Part shown: one piece after another, positions 16,743 through 25,117 of the stretch | Position numbering within the stretch: the stretch's first letter is position 1 | Layout of the letters: every line of letters begins with the position of its first letter | DNA from: Planctomycetota bacterium | Lineage (GTDB): Bacteria; Planctomycetota; UBA11346 | DNA: 64,000 nucleotides | Direction: 5' to 3' | Assembly (NCBI GenBank): GCA_016745075.1 | Contig: JADGDD010000004.1 | Span: forward strand, 124,001 to 188,000 | Position numbers and translations under genes: made by a program | The notes under the pieces: generated by a model | Seen by the model: only the letters and a program-made list of their open reading frames with translations | What the model was told of the DNA's origin: nothing | Database searches by the model: none

Positions 16743-18316
16743 TTGCTGCTCTCTACCGCTGCCTTATCTGCTGTTGCTGCCTAGTATACGCCTACGCCCA
16801 AAACGCAGGTGCAACATGGACCCTGCCAAACCCAGCGGTCCCCAATGTACAAATGCAGCTCACCCTGACCGTGAAGAATTTTGATGAACGCATTAAAACC
16901 CTCGACCTGCCAAGTGTGGCCGGAATAAATTGGATCACCATTCAACGTGGCATGAGCCGCTCCAGTACACAAATCATCAATGGCACGCAAACAAGCACCA
17001 CCTCTATCGACCTGACCATAACCGTCGTTTGCACCCAACTTGGCACCATTCAAATCCCATCGTTTGCTGTCGTTGGTGAACAAGACATACGTCTCATGAC
17101 TCCCGCAACAACGCTGACAGTGCAAAAAGCTCGCTCTGATCTCACTGGAAACTGTGCCGTTAATATTCGCTTTGAACCAGAAACAATTGTTCCTGGGCAA
17201 ACCTGTACTGAAATTTATACCGTATATCTTCAACGAGGCTATTCCATTAACGATATTAACGGTTCCAAATTACCAGACGAATTTATTTTACTTGGCGACG
17301 TTGACCAGCAACAAAGCAGCACGACTGATGCCCGAGGAAAAACGTGGAGTGTTTTTACTTTTCGTCAGAAATTTACCGTCAGCACAGCCGGTAGCTATAC
17401 CGCAGGCAGCCAACAGCGTTATGGCCAGCAAGATGTTTTTAGACGCTTACGTAATGCTCAGCATATTGCAGTTAAACCAACAACCCTTACGGTAAGCCCA
17501 TTGCCAAGTGTTGGCAGACCTGCTGATTTTGCTGGCATCGTTGGTTCTGTCACCATTGAAACCAAACTTGACCGTGAACGAGTTGCCCTTGGCGAAGGCG
17601 TTGCCCTACATGTTCAAGTCAGTGGCAACAAACAACTAGACCTGTTAACTCAATTTGTGCTTCCTCCCCTTGATGGCGTAAAAGCCTACCCCAAAGAGGA
17701 ACAGTCAGACGAAAATAGCCGTACCTTTTCTTGGGACTTAGTACCAGAACAAGAAGGTTCTATCATTATTCCAGACATCAGTGTTTCATGGTTTGACCCC
17801 GACAGCACAAGCTATCGCCGTAGCCATTCTGCTCCGTTATCGCTCACCGTTCTACCTGGTCGCAACCGTTCTCTTGGACTGGTTGGCACCGTTCATGCCA
17901 ACAACGACGACAAGCAAGAAAACACCACCACCCTCGCAGGTATAACCCTCCCCGCTCCACGTGCAGGCAATGCTTCTGTCCACTTTCCTATCCTCTGGTC
18001 TTGGTGGGCTTTGGCTACAGGGCTGTTTGCAGGATGTGCTGCCACCCTCCTTAGCCATTTTCTGCATAACCGCGCACAAAACAATGCTGGGGCTAACATA
18101 AACAGTTACCGCAGCGCCCTACTCAAAGCACTTGCAGAAAACAACCTAGATGCAGCCAACCAACACCTCCATTCTATACAACATAACATAAGCAATTCAG
18201 AACAACACCAAACATGCAGCCAACTCCTGCAACAAATAGAAGCCGCCCGCTTCGGTAACGGCACCCTTTCCGACGACCTTCGCAAACAGGTTCAACAATT
18301 TTGCAAAGGCTTATGA
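16739..18316 (+). CDS. batD: BatD: membrane protein with Ig-like domains
   Basis: Start chosen at GTG 16739, with AAGGAG at 16726-16731 and a GTGA overlap with the batC stop; a TTG one codon earlier is the alternative. The 525-residue product has a signal peptide (CLICCCCLVYAYAQ), several beta-rich domains typical of BatD (GPQ-like region VQMQLTLTVKNFDERI, FTFRQKFTVSTAGSYT, LDLLTQFVLPPLDG), a transmembrane helix near 415-440 (PILWSWWALATGLFAGCAATLL) and a cytoplasmic tail. BatD is the large oxygen-tolerance family protein of the Bat complex. The next original gene, batE, is separated from it by an inserted GxxExxY element. Confidence 0.9.
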   Translation: MIAALYRCLICCCCLVYAYAQNAGATWTLPNPAVPNVQMQLTLTVKNFDERIKTLDLPSVAGINWITIQRGMSRSSTQIINGTQTSTTSIDLTITVVCTQLGTIQIPSFAVVGEQDIRLMTPATTLTVQKARSDLTGNCAVNIRFEPETIVPGQTCTEIYTVYLQRGYSINDINGSKLPDEFILLGDVDQQQSSTTDARGKTWSVFTFRQKFTVSTAGSYTAGSQQRYGQQDVFRRLRNAQHIAVKPTTLTVSPLPSVGRPADFAGIVGSVTIETKLDRERVALGEGVALHVQVSGNKQLDLLTQFVLPPLDGVKAYPKEEQSDENSRTFSWDLVPEQEGSIIIPDISVSWFDPDSTSYRRSHSAPLSLTVLPGRNRSLGLVGTVHANNDDKQENTTTLAGITLPAPRAGNASVHFPILWSWWALATGLFAGCAATLLSHFLHNRAQNNAGANINSYRSALLKALAENNLDAANQHLHSIQHNISNSEQHQTCSQLLQQIEAARFGNGTLSDDLRKQVQQFCKGL

Positions 18317-18336
18317 GAGTAGATTCAAAACGTCTT

Positions 18337-18359
18337 GTGTAAGAAGGAAAAGGGGGAAA
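18337..18359 (+). repeat. Left inverted repeat of the GxxExxY element
   Basis: 23 bp, purine-only after the first four bases, beginning GTGTAAGAAGGAAAAGG. Exactly complementary to 18755-18777. Further purine-rich sequence (AAGGGAAAAATGGG) follows and is partly matched on the other side. It supplies the AGG-rich leader of the GxxExxY gene. Confidence 0.85.
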
Positions 18360-18367
18360 AGGGAAAA

Positions 18368-18736
18368 ATGGGAAGAGAGGATTTAAGCTATAAAGCCATA
18401 GGAGCCATGATTGAAGTCCACAAACAATTGGGCCCAGGTTTTCTTGAAAGCATTTATCACAGAGCTCTAGAAATTGAATTTACCGAACAAAACATTCCCT
18501 TTGAATCCGAAAAAGAAATCCCCCTCATCTACAAAGGGGCAAATATAGGCACACATAGACTTGATTTCCTCATAAACAATGAGCTCATTATTGAACTAAA
18601 AACGGTAGACATACTCCATAAAAAACATTATGCCCAAGTTAAATCATACCTCAAAGCAACATCCAAAAACGAAGGCCTGCTTGTCAACTTCTCTGAGGGC
18701 AAACTTGATCCAAGAAGGGTCTTAAACAATGGTTAA
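18368..18736 (+). CDS. GxxExxY family protein (PDDEXK-like)
   Basis: Starts at ATG 18368, preceded by purine-rich sequence from the inverted repeat (GGGAAAA) that can serve as ribosome-binding site. The 122-residue product has the name-giving motif in GPGFLESIY, and the family's later motifs HRLDFLINNELIIELKTVD and HYAQVKSYLKAT. The DFL...ELK pattern with conserved acidic and lysine residues fits a PD-(D/E)xK nuclease-like fold. Function in the family is unknown. Its stop overlaps the batE start by 8 bp, so ribosomes may pass directly to batE. It is unrelated to the Bat proteins on either side. Confidence 0.9.
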   Translation: MGREDLSYKAIGAMIEVHKQLGPGFLESIYHRALEIEFTEQNIPFESEKEIPLIYKGANIGTHRLDFLINNELIIELKTVDILHKKHYAQVKSYLKATSKNEGLLVNFSEGKLDPRRVLNNG

Positions 18737-19463
18737 ACCTTCCCCCTTTCCCCCTTTCCCCCTTTTCCTTCTTACACGAACCGCTCTTTGGCTACAAACA
18801 CTTCTGTTGCTAACAGGTGGTATTCTGAGCACCTTTGCAGCGGAAGCGGACTATCAGGCGTGGGCGCAAGGGCGACCTGCTGAAGCGCTAGCGGGTCTGG
18901 AACAACAAGCTTTTTCCGATACAGAGCGATGGGATTATTGGTATGACCTTGGATTAGCTGCTGCTGAAGCCGGACAAGAGGGCAAAGCTATTGCGTGGCT
19001 TTTACAGGCACGTGAACGCGCCCCACATGAAGAAGATATTCACACCGCACTCACCGCTCTTCAGGTACAACTGCCCACACAATGGACAGATACCCTTGGA
19101 CCTTTAGCATGGCCGGGCATGGGCATCTACGGTATCATCTTACTCTTTATTGCAGGGCTCTTACTTGGCGCTGCCGTTTGCATATCAAAACGACGTGGAC
19201 TCAGTATTTTAACAGGTTCTTTTTTACTCGCCCTCGTACTACCCGGAGTTATTGCCCAGACACGAGATGCCAGCATATCCTATCGTTCCATAGTCCAAGA
19301 CACCCATTTACTTGATAGCACAGGCCATCCAATAACCCCACTCAGAACCGGAAGTATTCTTATTCAAGAACGCGAACTACCTGGCGGACGACTACTCGTA
19401 CAACTCCCACAAGGCCAACGCGGCTTTGTTGAAGGCGCCGATTGTACAGCTCGCGCCAAGTAA
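18729..19463 (+). CDS. batE: BatE: TPR and SH3-like membrane protein, N-terminus rewritten by the inserted element
   Basis: 244 residues from ATG 18729. The first ~16 residues (MVKPSPFPPFPLFLL) are encoded by the end of the inserted element, so the original start was lost or lies further in. A signal peptide follows (LQTLLLLTGGILSTFAAEA), then TPR-like helices (YDLGLAAAEAGQEGKAIAWLLQA), two transmembrane helices (YGIILLFIAGLLLGAAVCI and LTGSFLLALVLPGVIA) and a C-terminal SH3-like domain (GSILIQERELPGGRLLVQLPQGQRGFVEG). This is the standard BatE layout. It is the last gene of the operon; no terminator hairpin was recognised behind it. Confidence 0.85.
   Translation: MVKPSPFPPFPLFLLTRTALWLQTLLLLTGGILSTFAAEADYQAWAQGRPAEALAGLEQQAFSDTERWDYWYDLGLAAAEAGQEGKAIAWLLQARERAPHEEDIHTALTALQVQLPTQWTDTLGPLAWPGMGIYGIILLFIAGLLLGAAVCISKRRGLSILTGSFLLALVLPGVIAQTRDASISYRSIVQDTHLLDSTGHPITPLRTGSILIQERELPGGRLLVQLPQGQRGFVEGADCTARAK
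18755..18777 (-). repeat. Right inverted repeat of the GxxExxY element
   Basis: Exact reverse complement of 18337-18359. The surrounding pyrimidine tract (18738-18777) is translated as the Pro/Phe/Leu-rich first residues of the present batE frame. Confidence 0.85.
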
Positions 19464-19756
19464 GATAAACCCAAAAGACTTTTATCCACATTTTTCGCAG
19501 GTTACACGGATTAAAGACCTGTTCTAACAATATGTTCAGAATATCTCCGCATCCATTTTCTCACTACAATTGTTCACCTACTTCGCTACAAAACAAACGG
19601 ATTCTCATATACACCGGTTCTCGAACTCGAGAGGCCTTATCTATAATAGGCTTTCTACCCATTGACTTAGAAAGCAAAAATATACAATAAGGGGGCTATT
19701 TTCGTATGTGTTTGCTCTAACAAGGGCATATGTTAGCTCATCCACTCGGAGTACTT
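19464..19756. other. Intergenic region after batE with element-like fragments
   Basis: About 290 bp without a gene. At about 19487-19517 is a stretch containing TTTCGCAGGTTACACGGATT, similar to the GCAGATTACACAGATT-type sequences that I recall flanking small inserted genes in other genomes; this is memory-based and weak. An attC-like segment lies at 19714-19738. A GGAG at 19748-19751 serves the next gene. Confidence 0.35.
19714..19738. repeat. attC-like sequence upstream of first HEPN gene
   Basis: CTCTAACAAGGGCATATGTTAGCTC contains TAACAA and GTTAG boxes, with CTAAC and GTTAG complementary, as at the ends of integron attC sites (RYYYAAC ... GTTRRRY). It is far shorter than a normal attC and matches the boxes only approximately. 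No integrase is in the window. Confidence 0.3.
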
Positions 19757-20422
19757 ATGAATGCCGATAAGAAGGTTCTGGAAAGACTACAAGAGTTGAT
19801 CGACCGTGGGTTGGAAATTGAAAAGACTAAGAAGCATCCACCACCGAACTGTATTGGTTTTGATTCAACCGTAGATTCTCAGGCGGCCAATCAATGGTAT
19901 ACAAGCGCCAAAAGCATTCTAGGCAAGTCCTTCGGGAGAGACAGTGAGCACTACTGTCTCTTCGAAAAATGCTGCGAGAAGAGGCTTACCTATTCTCCAC
20001 TACACAAAGGAATTGGCATCCTTACGGCAGCAAAGGAAGACCTTGAACATGGCTATGTGCAAGACATCAGAAATCTTGTTGCAGCTGAAATGTTCTCTGA
20101 CCTATTGGATCAAGCATCAGAATTACTTGAAGCTGGCTATTCCGGACCAGCTGCGGTTCTTGCCGGCGCGGCTCTTGAGAACAACCTCAGGAAGCTATCT
20201 AGCCTGGCCAATGTCAATCTGCCCGACAACCCCAAGCTTGACTTCATGAATGCCCAACTGGCAAAGGTCGGCACGTATAACAAGCTCACGCAGAAGCGCC
20301 TGACGGCAATTGCGGACATTAGGAACTCTGCAGCTCACGGAAAATGGGGTGAGTTCACAAGTGAAGATGTGGGGGATATGATCAAGTGGATTATGTCATT
20401 CATCGAAACCCATTTAGGCTAA
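19757..20422 (+). CDS. HEPN-like (DUF4145-type) protein
   Basis: ATG 19757 is chosen over an earlier start because GGAG precedes it by about 5 nt. The 221-residue protein ends in a helical region with AAVLAGAALENNLRKL and RLTAIADIRNSAAHGKWGEFT. The RNSAAH string is an Rx4H motif, the catalytic signature of HEPN ribonuclease domains, and the overall pattern is that of DUF4145/HEPN proteins, several of which act in toxin-antitoxin or anti-phage defence. The first ~120 residues are not recognised. No antitoxin nucleotidyltransferase is adjacent; instead another HEPN-like gene follows. Flanking TAACAA sequences suggest acquisition as a cassette. Confidence 0.6.
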   Translation: MNADKKVLERLQELIDRGLEIEKTKKHPPPNCIGFDSTVDSQAANQWYTSAKSILGKSFGRDSEHYCLFEKCCEKRLTYSPLHKGIGILTAAKEDLEHGYVQDIRNLVAAEMFSDLLDQASELLEAGYSGPAAVLAGAALENNLRKLSSLANVNLPDNPKLDFMNAQLAKVGTYNKLTQKRLTAIADIRNSAAHGKWGEFTSEDVGDMIKWIMSFIETHLG

Positions 20423-20464
20423 CAAAACGATGCTGCGAACAACTCTTCGTGTTGCCACTAATCT
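20415..20464. repeat. attC-like start and short hairpin between the HEPN genes
   Basis: The stop codon of the first gene lies within GGCTAACAAAACG, resembling the left box of an attC site, followed by CGAACAAC TCTTC GTGTTGC, which has weak dyad symmetry. No matching GTTAG right box was found, so this would be a degenerate or unrelated site. Confidence 0.2.
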
Positions 20465-20488
20465 TTAATCTTATTCTAAAGAGATGCT

Positions 20489-21445
20489 ATGTACATTGAT
20501 AGTAGGAAGTTCAATTACGATAAGTTTTCATATGACAACTCAGAGAAGTTGGTTGAACGTGATAAAGAATTTTTACGTGAAGGCTATAAGACATGGATGG
20601 AAAAATCTGTTTCCGACATTGTTGAACGTCAGTGGGAAATTGATGACATTGGGGCCGTTGAACAAGTTGGCCCATTTGTACGATTGCTTAAAGAGGCAGA
20701 GTTTACGTATTCTGTAGGTGCTTACATCAGCACGATAGCGCTTGTTGGTGTGTGCGCTGAAGACCTATGTCGTTTTTTTTCCTCAAGCGCTGGTTATTCC
20801 ATGGACTCTGACAGTCAATTTAAACGTGTTGATAAATTGTTGAAGATAGGGGCCATAAGTCAGTCAATAGCAGATGAGTTCACTGTCATTCGACGGCTAA
20901 GAAATGACTGCCTCCACTACAATGATGGTTTTAAGCAAAAAGGCACAGATGAGATTAAAGCAAACGCACTAAATGCAATAAACTCTATTAAGAGTATATA
21001 CTCAAAGATCATAGGCGCCGTAGACTACGGTAACATAAATACCGATGTCTTCATAAATATGATTAAAACAATAGCGGGCGAGTCAGTGGGAAGCGAGCCT
21101 GGATCACTTGGGTTAGAAAATGCCATTACAAGGACTCGGAATATATTTTCTGAGGCATTTGGGATAGATCTCTCCATGAATAACGGCGGGGCACATGTCT
21201 ACAAAACATCAATTTTTATGGTAGATGACGTTGATCCTCACAGCTCTCCCATTGAGATTGCCATGACGGATAAAATGTCTGGAATGACTGTCATCGTTGA
21301 CTTATCGGATTCTGAGCTCAGTGTTATTCGGCTGAAATCTATTAATCCAGGCGATACAATACTTGCGTCCATAAAATCTATTCCCAATGGACTTGGCGTG
21401 ACAGGGGCATGGACTTTATGGTCGGAACCCAGAAAGTTAAAATAA
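20489..21445 (+). CDS. HEPN-like protein of unknown function
   Basis: 318 residues starting at ATG 20489, with only a weak AAGAG upstream. The central part contains YISTIALVGVCAEDLCRFF and FTVIRRLRNDCLHYNDGF; RNDCLH is an Rx4H motif as in HEPN ribonucleases, within the same helical context as in the preceding gene. The C-terminal ~110 residues (SIFMVDDVDPHSSPIEIAMTDK) form a separate unrecognised domain. Two neighbouring genes with the same motif on one strand suggest a functional pair, possibly defensive. No signal peptide or membrane helix is seen. Function is not established. Confidence 0.5.
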   Translation: MYIDSRKFNYDKFSYDNSEKLVERDKEFLREGYKTWMEKSVSDIVERQWEIDDIGAVEQVGPFVRLLKEAEFTYSVGAYISTIALVGVCAEDLCRFFSSSAGYSMDSDSQFKRVDKLLKIGAISQSIADEFTVIRRLRNDCLHYNDGFKQKGTDEIKANALNAINSIKSIYSKIIGAVDYGNINTDVFINMIKTIAGESVGSEPGSLGLENAITRTRNIFSEAFGIDLSMNNGGAHVYKTSIFMVDDVDPHSSPIEIAMTDKMSGMTVIVDLSDSELSVIRLKSINPGDTILASIKSIPNGLGVTGAWTLWSEPRKLK

Positions 21446-21478
21446 CAAAGCGGCGCACCGAGCCTTGGCCGTTAGAGT
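21441..21478. repeat. attC-like sequence after second HEPN gene
   Basis: The stop codon is part of AATAACAAAGCGGCGCACCG, and AGCCTTGGCCGTTAGAG follows. TAAC/GTTA and GCGGC/GCCG can pair as the arms of a short attC-like hairpin. This is the best of the three candidates but is short (about 38 bp) and the right box ends GTTAGAG rather than GTTRRRY. Confidence 0.35.
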
Positions 21479-21577
21479 GTCCGCTAGGACTAGGTTCGCT
21501 ATAACCGAATAAATCAATATTTGAGATATAGGGGTATCTATATTATTACTCATGAAAGTTCATGTGTTTTAAGAAAA

Positions 21578-22759
21578 TCAGTCTGCTATGAGCAGTGCCT
21601 CGGCTTCTTTATTCCATAAGCCGCCGTGTTTGGTGCATGCTTTTGCGAGTTCTGGATAGCCGGAAGTTGCTAGGTCTGCTATGGCGGTGAGGGGCATGTT
21701 ACTGTGTGGATAAATTATTTTTTTACCACCACCCAATTCGGGGAGGTTCATGGTCGCTGCTTCGGCTGCTTTGAGGCCGCCGATGTGAGAAAGCATGATA
21801 GCTGGCTCTATCTGTTCTTGCTCAATAAGTTGCAAGACATCGCGTAAGTCTTTTGTGGTGGAACCGGTTGTGCCTATAATATGCGTACCACGATAATGGA
21901 CGCTGTGGAAATTAATGGGTGCGGTAAATTGTGTATCTGTTGGTCCTGCAAAGAAATTGAGACAGCCATCCTCTGCCAAGACACTATCAGCCAAGCTCAC
22001 CACGGGCTCTACTGCTGCAAATACGAAGACATCATCACAGGCATCTGTTATGGTTTCTGTGCGTGCATCAATAATGTGCACGGGGCGACCTGCAAATAAG
22101 GTGCGCGCCCGCGCTAAGCGTTCATCATCTATGTCAGTCATGACAATGCGGGAGGGCCCGTTTTCTATTCCCAACAATAATTCTGCCATGCCGAGGCCCA
22201 TAGGGCCACAGGCAGCAAGTAAAGCACAGCAACCATCAGGGCACACACCCATAACATGCTGGCCATCAACAATGTGGTATTGCGCACGAACGGCATGTAA
22301 TAAACAGGCAAAAGGCTCTGCTAAGGCCGCCTGATAAAAGGCAGAACCATTCCACGGAATAAAACAATCATGGTCTAGTATTTCAGCGGTTAATTTCATA
22401 TAGGTAGCATCACCACCTGATTCTGGGAAAGAAAAACCTATCGCCTTCCAGCTCTCCCCCTGCCGATACAAGGCTGGCTGTACGGCAAAACACTGGCCAA
22501 TAGAATATCTGTCAGTGAGGTTCTCTCCAACTTCTCTAATGCGACCAGAAAATTCATGGCCCATAATAGTTGGCTGTTCGGCAATATCATCTGGGATACG
22601 CTTATGATTACTGCCCTGCACAATCGCTTTCCATGTTGAAAGACAGAGGCTATCGCACACCACTTCCGCTAGTAATTCATCCGCGCCACAATCAGATAAG
22701 TCAAAAGACTCCACTCGAATATCATTCGTGCCATACATCCGTAGCGCTTCAGTTTTCAT
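21578..22759 (-). CDS. Zn-dependent alcohol dehydrogenase, L-sorbose-1-phosphate reductase-like
   Basis: 393 residues of the medium-chain dehydrogenase family. The zinc-binding GHE motif appears in TIMGHEFSGRIREVG (about residue 66), and the nucleotide-binding turn is ACGPMGLGMAELLLG. Its N-terminus (MKTEALRMYGTNDIRVESF) is like that of zinc-binding dehydrogenases annotated as L-sorbose-1-phosphate reductase, which interconvert a ketose-1-phosphate and a hexitol-6-phosphate with NAD(P)H; I rely on memory for that likeness. It is the last gene of the six-gene sugar operon, 134 bp after the epimerase gene. A palindrome CATGAA-AG-TTCATG (21551-21564) lies just downstream but lacks a T tract in this direction. 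Confidence 0.75.
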   Translation of the reverse strand: MKTEALRMYGTNDIRVESFDLSDCGADELLAEVVCDSLCLSTWKAIVQGSNHKRIPDDIAEQPTIMGHEFSGRIREVGENLTDRYSIGQCFAVQPALYRQGESWKAIGFSFPESGGDATYMKLTAEILDHDCFIPWNGSAFYQAALAEPFACLLHAVRAQYHIVDGQHVMGVCPDGCCALLAACGPMGLGMAELLLGIENGPSRIVMTDIDDERLARARTLFAGRPVHIIDARTETITDACDDVFVFAAVEPVVSLADSVLAEDGCLNFFAGPTDTQFTAPINFHSVHYRGTHIIGTTGSTTKDLRDVLQLIEQEQIEPAIMLSHIGGLKAAEAATMNLPELGGGKKIIYPHSNMPLTAIADLATSGYPELAKACTKHGGLWNKEAEALLIAD

Positions 22760-22893
22760 TTTTATACCTTTGTAAAAAAGAGGGGATTATGGGGATAAGA
22801 GAGATGAAGGGATTTTTTCTGAATGCTCTATTCATAACAACCCACCATCTCCATAAATCTCCACATCCCCCGATCCTTTTACTCTTCTAATTA

Positions 22894-23916
22894 TTACACC
22901 ACAGCGATACGGACAGTGAAGTCTCGGGTTTCGCCGGGAGCGAGGTATTGGAGTTGGCCGTTTTTCTCAAGAGTATTGCGGTCGGCAACGGTGCTGGTAC
23001 CTGGCTCTATCCCCATGACATAATCACCTTGGCCTGGATTTTTCCACTGAGTCAACCATGGCAAGGTGTCTTGAGCAAAGGATACTTCAAGACCAAGGTT
23101 GAGACGCTCATTGCGCAAGAGTGCGGTTGCAAAACCGTTTTTATCTGCGCGTACTTTATGGAAATAACATTGCTCTTGAATATGCGGCTGCGGAGCTGGA
23201 AATTGTGACCAATTATCTAGGCCTGCTTTTGAGTGGTCATCACGCGGCGAGACCTCTTCTGCATCAACAGTCAATGTACCGCCTTCATCCAGTAACGGGA
23301 AACCAGCATTGATATGATAGAGCAAACAAATTGGTGCTTTTTCAAAACCAAAATTTTCAGCTTTATCATGAATGGTGATACCGTTTGATCCCACACTACT
23401 GGTAATAGTACGAGTAAGGCGCAATTTATGGCCAAAGAGACTCGCCTCTTCTACAATACCAGTCACCTCAATCAGATACTCGTCTCCTTCCCAGTAGGCA
23501 CGTGCATTCACTTCACGAGCTGGGAGCGTGGAGTACCGACCGTGTAAACCAAGGTCGAGTTCGGTTGCTTCATCATGGCATGGTGGGCCAAAGTTGCTGA
23601 GACCACAGGTTGTTAACAAACCTCCAGTAAAAGTCCGCAACCACTGCACACCTTCTGGCTCATAATATGCCGGATGGATTTCACCAACGGGTGTTTGATA
23701 AGCAATGTTTAATCCCTTAAAAGAGGCACCGCTAATATCAAGTCCACGCGATGGTAAGACTGTGCAACGAAAGATACCCGTATCTATGTCTATAGCATCT
23801 AAGCCCGCTGCCTTACCGTCTTCCAAGGTATATCTACGAACACCTCCCATTTGGTGCTGATGACCGACTCGCTCATGCATTTGCGCGCGCGTGAATTGTT
23901 TGCCTGCATATTCCAT
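22894..23916 (-). CDS. DUF4432 family aldose 1-epimerase-like protein
   Basis: 340 residues with the galactose-mutarotase-like beta-sandwich pattern of DUF4432: TVLPSRGLDISGASFKG, GLLTTCGLSNFGPPC, LGLHGRYSTLPA, and LLYHINAGFPLLDEGG with a conserved histidine and acidic residue. Such proteins are thought to interconvert anomers of sugars or bind them; specificity is unknown. No signal peptide, hence cytoplasmic. It is the fifth gene of the operon, 52 bp after the kinase. It suggests that the anomeric form entering the pathway matters, consistent with an aldose being the pathway entry substrate. Confidence 0.85.
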   Translation of the reverse strand: MEYAGKQFTRAQMHERVGHQHQMGGVRRYTLEDGKAAGLDAIDIDTGIFRCTVLPSRGLDISGASFKGLNIAYQTPVGEIHPAYYEPEGVQWLRTFTGGLLTTCGLSNFGPPCHDEATELDLGLHGRYSTLPAREVNARAYWEGDEYLIEVTGIVEEASLFGHKLRLTRTITSSVGSNGITIHDKAENFGFEKAPICLLYHINAGFPLLDEGGTLTVDAEEVSPRDDHSKAGLDNWSQFPAPQPHIQEQCYFHKVRADKNGFATALLRNERLNLGLEVSFAQDTLPWLTQWKNPGQGDYVMGIEPGTSTVADRNTLEKNGQLQYLAPGETRDFTVRIAVV

Positions 23917-23968
23917 GCCTTACTCCTTTTGTTCGGAATCTAATGAAAAAACAAGCACATACAAATCC

Positions 23969-25075
23969 TTATTCTTTCATAAATTGGAGTAATTCGGCAG
24001 CACTCGCACTGCGGGCATTACGAACGAAGAAACCTGACGACAGAGTGCCAAGTTGAAGCCGTTCTGCCAGAGGAAGATCTAAAAGCAGGCCAGTGAGGTA
24101 TCCGGCATTAAAGCGGTCCCCCGCACCAACACTTTTCTTGGGCTGGGCACAGTATGGGCCAACAACCGTCTCTGCGGCTTCTGCGGTAGCCGCAGTGGCG
24201 CTTTTAACTAAATGAATGCCCACTTCACTGATCTGGCAATAGTCTCGTAATTCAGCGGCGAGTCTGTTAAGGCTTTCGAAAGACCCATCTGCTTCTTCTA
24301 TTGTGAGTATGCGAGCAAGCTGATTGGCTTCGTTACCATTCAGACTCAAAGATGTGCGACCTGCCACTTCAAAACCTTTGAGTGTATCCAGCATCTCAAG
24401 TATATCATCAGCACTACGGCTTGATGGGTCAGCGAGATCCGAATAGATATGCGGTCTATGAGAAAGCTTGCTCAGGACCTGTTCTTGCAGGTGTTTCCAA
24501 CAATCGGTCATGAAAGGAAACAAGGACCATGAGGTGAGTACAATAGCCGATGCTGCTTGGCATGATTGAAAATAGGAACCACCTGTGAGTAAATGCTGGT
24601 CTAAGTAAGCTGGTGTTATCTCGGCAAAATGACTTAAAAATGCGAGCATCAGTTTACCATCATCAAATTCATAACACGTTACTGTACCCGGTTCCATGAT
24701 GGATGTCGCACGGTAGCATTTATTGATGTAGCCTTCAAAGGCTGAATGGTACGGCTCTCCAAAACTGGCGTAAGCATGCAATTGAAAACCAAAAGTTGCG
24801 ATGCCATCTCCCATATTTTGAGAACAACCACCTGCGACCTCTTCAGAAAGGACGGCTTCTCTGAGCCCGCTTTTCCCAGCGCAAGCACTTGCCCATACAC
24901 CAAAATCACCAATGGTTGAAAGTGCTTCATAAGATTGTGGAGAGGTTCGCTCACCAACAACGGTCACCATTTGGTCGACCATAGCATCAAAGCCTGCTAC
25001 AATCGTATGCTCTGGTATGATAGCCATTTTTTCAGCAAAACTTGTAGCTGTTTTATTCAGCAATATGGAATCCAT
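23969..25075 (-). CDS. PfkB-family sugar kinase
   Basis: 368 residues, somewhat longer than the usual ~310 of the ribokinase/PfkB family. The glycine-rich sugar-binding segment is EVAGGCSQNMGDGIATFG and the catalytic anion-hole motif is VGAGDRFNAGYLTGLLL near the C-terminus, with the aspartate base present. It should phosphorylate a sugar, most likely the ketose made by the isomerase in this operon, to its 1-phosphate so that the class II aldolase can cleave it. Start MDSILLNK at 25075 is supported by AAGGAGG-type sequence upstream (revcomp of cctcctt). Substrate identity is inference. Confidence 0.85.
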   Translation of the reverse strand: MDSILLNKTATSFAEKMAIIPEHTIVAGFDAMVDQMVTVVGERTSPQSYEALSTIGDFGVWASACAGKSGLREAVLSEEVAGGCSQNMGDGIATFGFQLHAYASFGEPYHSAFEGYINKCYRATSIMEPGTVTCYEFDDGKLMLAFLSHFAEITPAYLDQHLLTGGSYFQSCQAASAIVLTSWSLFPFMTDCWKHLQEQVLSKLSHRPHIYSDLADPSSRSADDILEMLDTLKGFEVAGRTSLSLNGNEANQLARILTIEEADGSFESLNRLAAELRDYCQISEVGIHLVKSATAATAEAAETVVGPYCAQPKKSVGAGDRFNAGYLTGLLLDLPLAERLQLGTLSSGFFVRNARSASAAELLQFMKE

Positions 25076-25117
25076 AAAAACCTCCTTGCAAATATGTACG
25101 GTACACGACTGCGAGAC

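Larger units (their letters stand above)
18337..18777. mobile_element. GxxExxY element bounded by perfect 23-bp inverted repeats
   Basis: A 441-bp unit consisting of one GxxExxY gene and a perfect inverted repeat at its ends (18337-18359 and 18755-18777; outer end GTGTAAGAAGGAAAAGG). It sits between batD and batE, two genes adjacent in normal bat operons. No transposase is encoded and no direct target duplication was seen next to the repeats. The arrangement recalls the intervening sequences of 23S rRNA genes, which carry small ORFs between complementary arms. The insertion keeps the operon open: it brings its own ribosome-binding site and start codons. Mobility is inferred from the structure and context. 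Confidence 0.65.

Noticed and set aside
21551-21564. Palindrome CATGAAAGTTCATG as terminator of the sugar operon
   Set aside because: Only a 6-bp stem with a 2-nt loop and no T tract in the needed direction.
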